A stretch of DNA of 25,665 bases from Bacillota bacterium. Lineage in GTDB: Bacteria; Bacillota; Clostridia; Acetivibrionales; DTU013. The notes beneath the pieces are model-generated. The model made no database searches and had not been told where the DNA came from. It saw nothing but the letters and a program-made list of their open reading frames with translations. The stretch is from assembly GCA_023411645.1 (NCBI GenBank), contig JAEYON010000148.1:1-25665 (forward strand), read 5' to 3'. Within the stretch, counting starts at the first letter, position 1. The number at the start of each line of letters is the position of its first letter. Positions 22,020 to 25,665 of the stretch are shown here, one piece after another. Both the position numbers and the translations under genes were made by a program.

Positions 22020-23288
22020 TCAGCCACCTTCATCCTCCTCATTCTCTTCAGCCTCCTCTGTTTCAACCACTTTTGTGCCATATCGCTCTACCACAAGAGT
22101 AATACCCTTTGAAGCCGCCGTAAGAGCCATCTCCTTCAATAAAGCTTCATTCGTATCCGACAACTCATTTTTGGGTATAACCAGCTTCAATTCTCTGCTG
22201 ATAATATCCTGCTCCCTGATTATAATATCATCGCTTCCCCATGGTGTCTGCTGACCTTTGTATTCAGCCAGCTTGTCAATGTATTCTAAAAGTGCTTTTT
22301 CCGCGTTATTTCCCTGCTGGTAACTATCAGCGGTCAGATCCATGCTTTTGATCATCACAGCATGGCCATTATCATGTTTTGCGATTACCGGAAAGCTTGT
22401 AGGCAGATTTGCGCCAAACAGCCTGCGTATTTTCAGACCCCTTTGAAAATTGTCCAACGACCAGATGTCATCCTCAACTCCGGTCAATACTCCTTGCGAC
22501 TCATCCCCTCCCACCCACGCCTTTACTCTTGCCCTCTGAACAAACTCAAGTCCTGAGGTGAACTGAATGGGAAGCGGCAAATCAATCCGATACCTGACAA
22601 CAATATCGATATATTCTCCTCTATCGGACAGAAATGTTGATTCGCTGAAATCCAATCCACTAAAGCCTTCTGTTACATTTAACGCTTTCAACCTCATGTC
22701 TGCGTCAGGCATGCTTTCCGAGACGAGGTATTTTTTCATATATAGCCTTGTAATCGGAGTAAACAGCTCGGTCTTGGCGTCATCAAAAGCACCTGAAGCT
22801 ATATAGCAGGCAATGCATTTCAATAGTTCCAGCGGATCAGAAACCGCTGTTTCTGCCTGTTCCAGCATGTCTTCAAAATTCAAAGCGGCATCACTGAGCA
22901 AACCGATACTATCGGACGCACTGCCATGCTGAGCGCTTTCACCGATGCTTTTCAGACTATTATATGCATCAAAGACATTGCCCACATTATCTCTGAATAC
23001 ATCAGACCTGTCATTCACTCCATTTCTTATAGTATCATGCAGATCCCGCAAGCCGCTTATATGATAGATATAAGCTGATGAAGCCATCTCAGAGGCTGCC
23101 TCATTGAGTGCATGTCCAATCAATTGATAAGTATATACTGCCTTGATCAGGAATATCACCGTAAAGAATGCGCATAACAACACAGGCAGCACCAGAGCGG
23201 CTTCTACAGTCAGCGCTCCGTCCTGTGACGAAGCTTTAAAGAATCGCTTATTGCGCAACTTGTTTATCAACCTTCTAATACCCTTCAT
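22020..23288 (-). CDS. TadE-like pilus/pseudopilin assembly protein
   Basis: This 422-residue protein has a basic N-terminus, then QDGALTVEAALVLPVLL leading into one membrane helix (about 30-52). Gly24 followed by a mature start with Glu at +5 (E29) matches the prepilin-peptidase cleavage pattern of TadE/TadF pseudopilins. The long remainder should be outside the membrane and ends in an acidic tail of mostly Glu (about 406-422). TadE-like proteins help build Tad (Flp) pili or related secretion systems. The start is the ATG at 23288, 7 nt after AAGGTG, overlapping the upstream gene's end by 14 nt, so the two are coupled. It is larger than common TadE proteins (about 150-200 residues). Confidence 0.8.
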   Translation of the reverse strand: MKGIRRLINKLRNKRFFKASSQDGALTVEAALVLPVLLCAFFTVIFLIKAVYTYQLIGHALNEAASEMASSAYIYHISGLRDLHDTIRNGVNDRSDVFRDNVGNVFDAYNSLKSIGESAQHGSASDSIGLLSDAALNFEDMLEQAETAVSDPLELLKCIACYIASGAFDDAKTELFTPITRLYMKKYLVSESMPDADMRLKALNVTEGFSGLDFSESTFLSDRGEYIDIVVRYRIDLPLPIQFTSGLEFVQRARVKAWVGGDESQGVLTGVEDDIWSLDNFQRGLKIRRLFGANLPTSFPVIAKHDNGHAVMIKSMDLTADSYQQGNNAEKALLEYIDKLAEYKGQQTPWGSDDIIIREQDIISRELKLVIPKNELSDTNEALLKEMALTAASKGITLVVERYGTKVVETEEAEENEEDEGG

Positions 23289-25665
23289 AGACAAGCACCT
23301 TGTAAATGTACCTTCCGTCGCCTGTTTTCAGTTCCTTTTGAATAAAAGGCCTCGTAATGAACAAATATTTCATAGAAACTTCTGCTTCAACACGCACATA
23401 TGTATAGCTTTCTGTCAATCTGAACCCATTTTTTGATTTGCCGATATTCAGTTGAATCAGATCTCCGATCCTGTCAAGCTTTTTATCTTCATTCGTCGTC
23501 AGCAGAAAAAGCCTCAGGTAATCGTAATAATTGAAATACAGCCTCTGATCCGTCTTTGGCCCTGCTTCTGCGGCCAGCCCGATATCTAGCTGCCAGTCCC
23601 CCTTCATCTTGTAAATTGGGATTGACTTTCCGTCCATCAAGTCCGTAAGATCGATAAGTGACTCACCCATTCCCCACCCGCACATGATTAGATTGGAGAT
23701 AATTGGGATGCCCGCGCCGCCTGTCCACCATCCGGCAACCGTTGTGGCAACACTTGTGGCCATGGTCTTTTTCTTTGCATCCGTATAGACATGCAGCGTG
23801 TTCAGTCCAAACCTGACCAGCAGTATTTCTGCTTTTGTCATAGCATTGTTTAGCATCTGAGAGGGCTGGCCGTGGAGGATATATTCCACCTCGCTGTCAT
23901 AAAATGTTTCTGTAGCTGATTTCTCAACTTCATGAAGATTGTTGTCTTTCATAGTTTCACTGCCGTATTGCAGCACAGGAACAGAATTCTTAAAGGAGCC
24001 CATGATGTACTCATTAAGATACAAGGCATCCCTGAGCGCCACAGTTCCTTTAGCTGCCAGATCACCAATGCCGGCAATGAATGCAAGCGCATTTTCCTGA
24101 AACATTCCCTCCTCGTCAAACAGATCCATATCCTCGTCCACATTTTTCAGATCACCATCATATTGAGCGCCTCCGGCCTTGCTACCGTCAAAGCCTCCTT
24201 TACTGCTGCCTTCATTGTTATCCACGTTGTTCTGTTCCTCAGTGAATTCCTCATCCTCCTGCTCGAAGTTGCCCGTGATTACCTTTGTGAAAGAAGGAAG
24301 CTCTATTTTGTCAATTCCTTCAGTCTCGTAGTTCACATCCTCCAGAATATGTTCCGAAATGAACTTTTTTACCGCCTCGGCTTTACCCTCTCGTGGGTCG
24401 TCTTTTTCATCACCCTTATCAGGCCTCGAATAATCATAATTAATATCTGAGTATCTTTTTATCATATCGAGAAATCCTGTATCCAGCCCCTGCTCGGGGA
24501 AGCCTCCTGTCCCGCCTCGTGCGAGATCCAGCTCTGCCGCCACTTCCTTGAGCAAGCTGCTGTTGCTTCCCACCTTCACAAGCATTTCCTCTGCCTTCTG
24601 TCCATCCAGGATTAACTCCTTAAGGCCATCCAGCTCTGTCTGGATCTGCTCTTTGAAATCCTTTGAAAAATCTCCTTCTTCTCCCGAAAAGTTTTCAGCA
24701 AGATAGCTCTCCAGCTTGCTGATCGCAAGTTGAGCCTTCTTTCCCTTCTCGACGATTTTCTCAATTTCTTTGACCGCATCATCGTTTGACTTGATATAGT
24801 CACCAGTCAGGGAATAACGCAATTCATTCCACAAGCTTTCCAACTGGCCTTCGGTCTGTGAGCTACTGTCTCTCAGTGCCGATTGCTCGCTCCGAAGAGA
24901 ATCCAGACGGTTTTCAAGATCCTTTAGTCTGGTGTTTCCACTGCTTCCGGCGGTATTTCCGTTCCCGCTGCCGTTCCCACTTCCGCCGTCGCTATCATCC
25001 CCCTGCTCCGATTCTCTCGTCGCCCTCTTCAGTTCGGATATTTCATCCTCCAGACTGCTAATATCAATGCCCAGCGAATCCAGATTGTTTCTGAGCTTTT
25101 CCAAATCACCGGTCAGTGAATTGAAGCTATGCCATGCCTCCTCCCAGCTTCCGTTCATGTTAAAGCCATTAATAAATTTATCAAAGCTGTCTCCCATCCC
25201 GTCAATTTTTTTCTTCAACTTTTGCTGTACTTTATCCATACCGCCGAAAAGCTTGTCAATACTCACCTTCTGCTTATATGCGCTGGACATCTTTCCAACA
25301 TCTCTTACTGCCAGCAGCTTTTCCATGAAACCTTCCACCATTTTCTCAGGCGCCCTGTACTTCATATACTCCAATATCTGTTTTTTTATTACCTTGTTTT
25401 CACTAAGGTTATAAATAGGTGTCACGTTAATTTTCTCGACTCTAAAACCGAACAGATCGGTACTGCCTATATAAAACTCTTCATCGAGAGGAATTGACAA
25501 GTTGCAAGCAAGATATTCTTCAAATCGATCCTGAAGGTCTGCCGTCTCTGCCTCATTGAATGCAAAAACACCATAGCCTTCTTTGAGCCTGGTACCGTAT
25601 TCAGCAAGCAATGATCTTGCTGCTGAATCAGCTGCTCTTTTTACCATGGTTTTACCTGCATTGAT
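23275..25665 (-). CDS. DUF5702-like Tad-locus protein with coiled coils (5' end outside window)
   Basis: At least 796 residues; the frame is still open at the right edge, reading INAGKTMVKRAADSAARSLL. The ATG at 25647 is therefore probably internal, and the missing N-terminus likely carries a TadE-like membrane helix. The visible part has helical coiled-coil stretches (about 130-210, 240-275 and 290-345 counted from 25647), a Gly/Ser/Asn linker (about 212-240), acidic low-complexity around 460-510, and a C-terminal domain ending KVLVYEGY with ATSVATTVAGWWTGGAGI. This is the DUF5702 pattern seen beside clostridial Tad pilus genes. It probably sits outside the membrane; its precise role is unknown. 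It overlaps the TadE-like gene by 14 nt. Confidence 0.75.
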   Translation of the reverse strand: MNAGKTMVKRAADSAARSLLAEYGTRLKEGYGVFAFNEAETADLQDRFEEYLACNLSIPLDEEFYIGSTDLFGFRVEKINVTPIYNLSENKVIKKQILEYMKYRAPEKMVEGFMEKLLAVRDVGKMSSAYKQKVSIDKLFGGMDKVQQKLKKKIDGMGDSFDKFINGFNMNGSWEEAWHSFNSLTGDLEKLRNNLDSLGIDISSLEDEISELKRATRESEQGDDSDGGSGNGSGNGNTAGSSGNTRLKDLENRLDSLRSEQSALRDSSSQTEGQLESLWNELRYSLTGDYIKSNDDAVKEIEKIVEKGKKAQLAISKLESYLAENFSGEEGDFSKDFKEQIQTELDGLKELILDGQKAEEMLVKVGSNSSLLKEVAAELDLARGGTGGFPEQGLDTGFLDMIKRYSDINYDYSRPDKGDEKDDPREGKAEAVKKFISEHILEDVNYETEGIDKIELPSFTKVITGNFEQEDEEFTEEQNNVDNNEGSSKGGFDGSKAGGAQYDGDLKNVDEDMDLFDEEGMFQENALAFIAGIGDLAAKGTVALRDALYLNEYIMGSFKNSVPVLQYGSETMKDNNLHEVEKSATETFYDSEVEYILHGQPSQMLNNAMTKAEILLVRFGLNTLHVYTDAKKKTMATSVATTVAGWWTGGAGIPIISNLIMCGWGMGESLIDLTDLMDGKSIPIYKMKGDWQLDIGLAAEAGPKTDQRLYFNYYDYLRLFLLTTNEDKKLDRIGDLIQLNIGKSKNGFRLTESYTYVRVEAEVSMKYLFITRPFIQKELKTGDGRYIYKVLVYEGY

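Noticed and set aside
23932..25497. Plus-strand frames opposite the DUF5702-like gene
   Set aside because: They mirror a long coding frame with consistent codon use; hydrophobic translations are what antisense of acidic, Lys/Glu-rich coding gives.

Overview
The window looks like a chromosomal stretch of an anaerobic, low-to-moderate GC Gram-positive bacterium, most likely class Clostridia and possibly Lachnospirales-like. The grounds are AGGAGG-type ribosome sites throughout, consensus sigma-A promoters, a split purine pair (separate AICAR formyltransferase and PurO-type IMP cyclohydrolase), a clostridial-style Fe-S old-yellow-enzyme reductase, a lone TrpB2, and TadE/DUF5702-type pilus genes. 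I saw no rRNA, tRNA, CRISPR, phage or transposase genes.

Layout. (1) 1-2054, minus strand: a consensus promoter, a ZTP (pfl) riboswitch with built-in terminator, then AICAR formyltransferase and IMP cyclohydrolase (cut by the left edge). This is the last step-pair of IMP synthesis, controlled by its own stalled intermediate. (2) 2086-4409, minus: a WYL-domain regulator, a DUF3788 protein and a QueG-like double 4Fe-4S protein, probably one transcription unit. (3) 4605-6771, plus: a promoter followed directly by overlapping perfect palindromes, a long protein with a C-terminal ArsR-type winged helix, and a translationally coupled alpha/beta hydrolase, closed by a strong bidirectional terminator. 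(4) 6824-8197, minus: a lone TrpB2-type tryptophan synthase beta chain.

(5) 8366-21762, minus: the main feature, a 13-gene same-strand block running from one consensus promoter at 21762-21734 with a repeat-rich operator candidate over its start point. In transcription order: amidohydrolase_2, Fe-S flavin OYE-type reductase, M20D deacylase, class I aminotransferase, GntR/FCD regulator, DHDPS/NAL-family aldolase, TRAP transporter (P, M, Q), cupin, UPF0309-type SIS protein, NagB-like deaminase and NagA. Short gaps and coupled starts suggest one regulon that imports an organic acid and breaks it down through N-deacylation, transamination, aldol cleavage, flavin reduction and an amino-sugar-phosphate branch. 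The substrate is not identifiable from sequence. It resembles neither a complete sialic acid operon (no NanE or NanK) nor a complete lysine/DAP operon, so it is the best candidate here for an undescribed pathway. Its first gene has no usable ATG/GTG/TTG upstream of its catalytic HxH motif; an ACG sits exactly where the start should be.

(6) 22020-25665, minus: two overlapping genes of a Tad-type pilus or secretion locus, a TadE-like pseudopilin and a large coiled-coil DUF5702-like protein running off the right edge.

All functional calls rest on motif and family recognition by eye; no database search was run.
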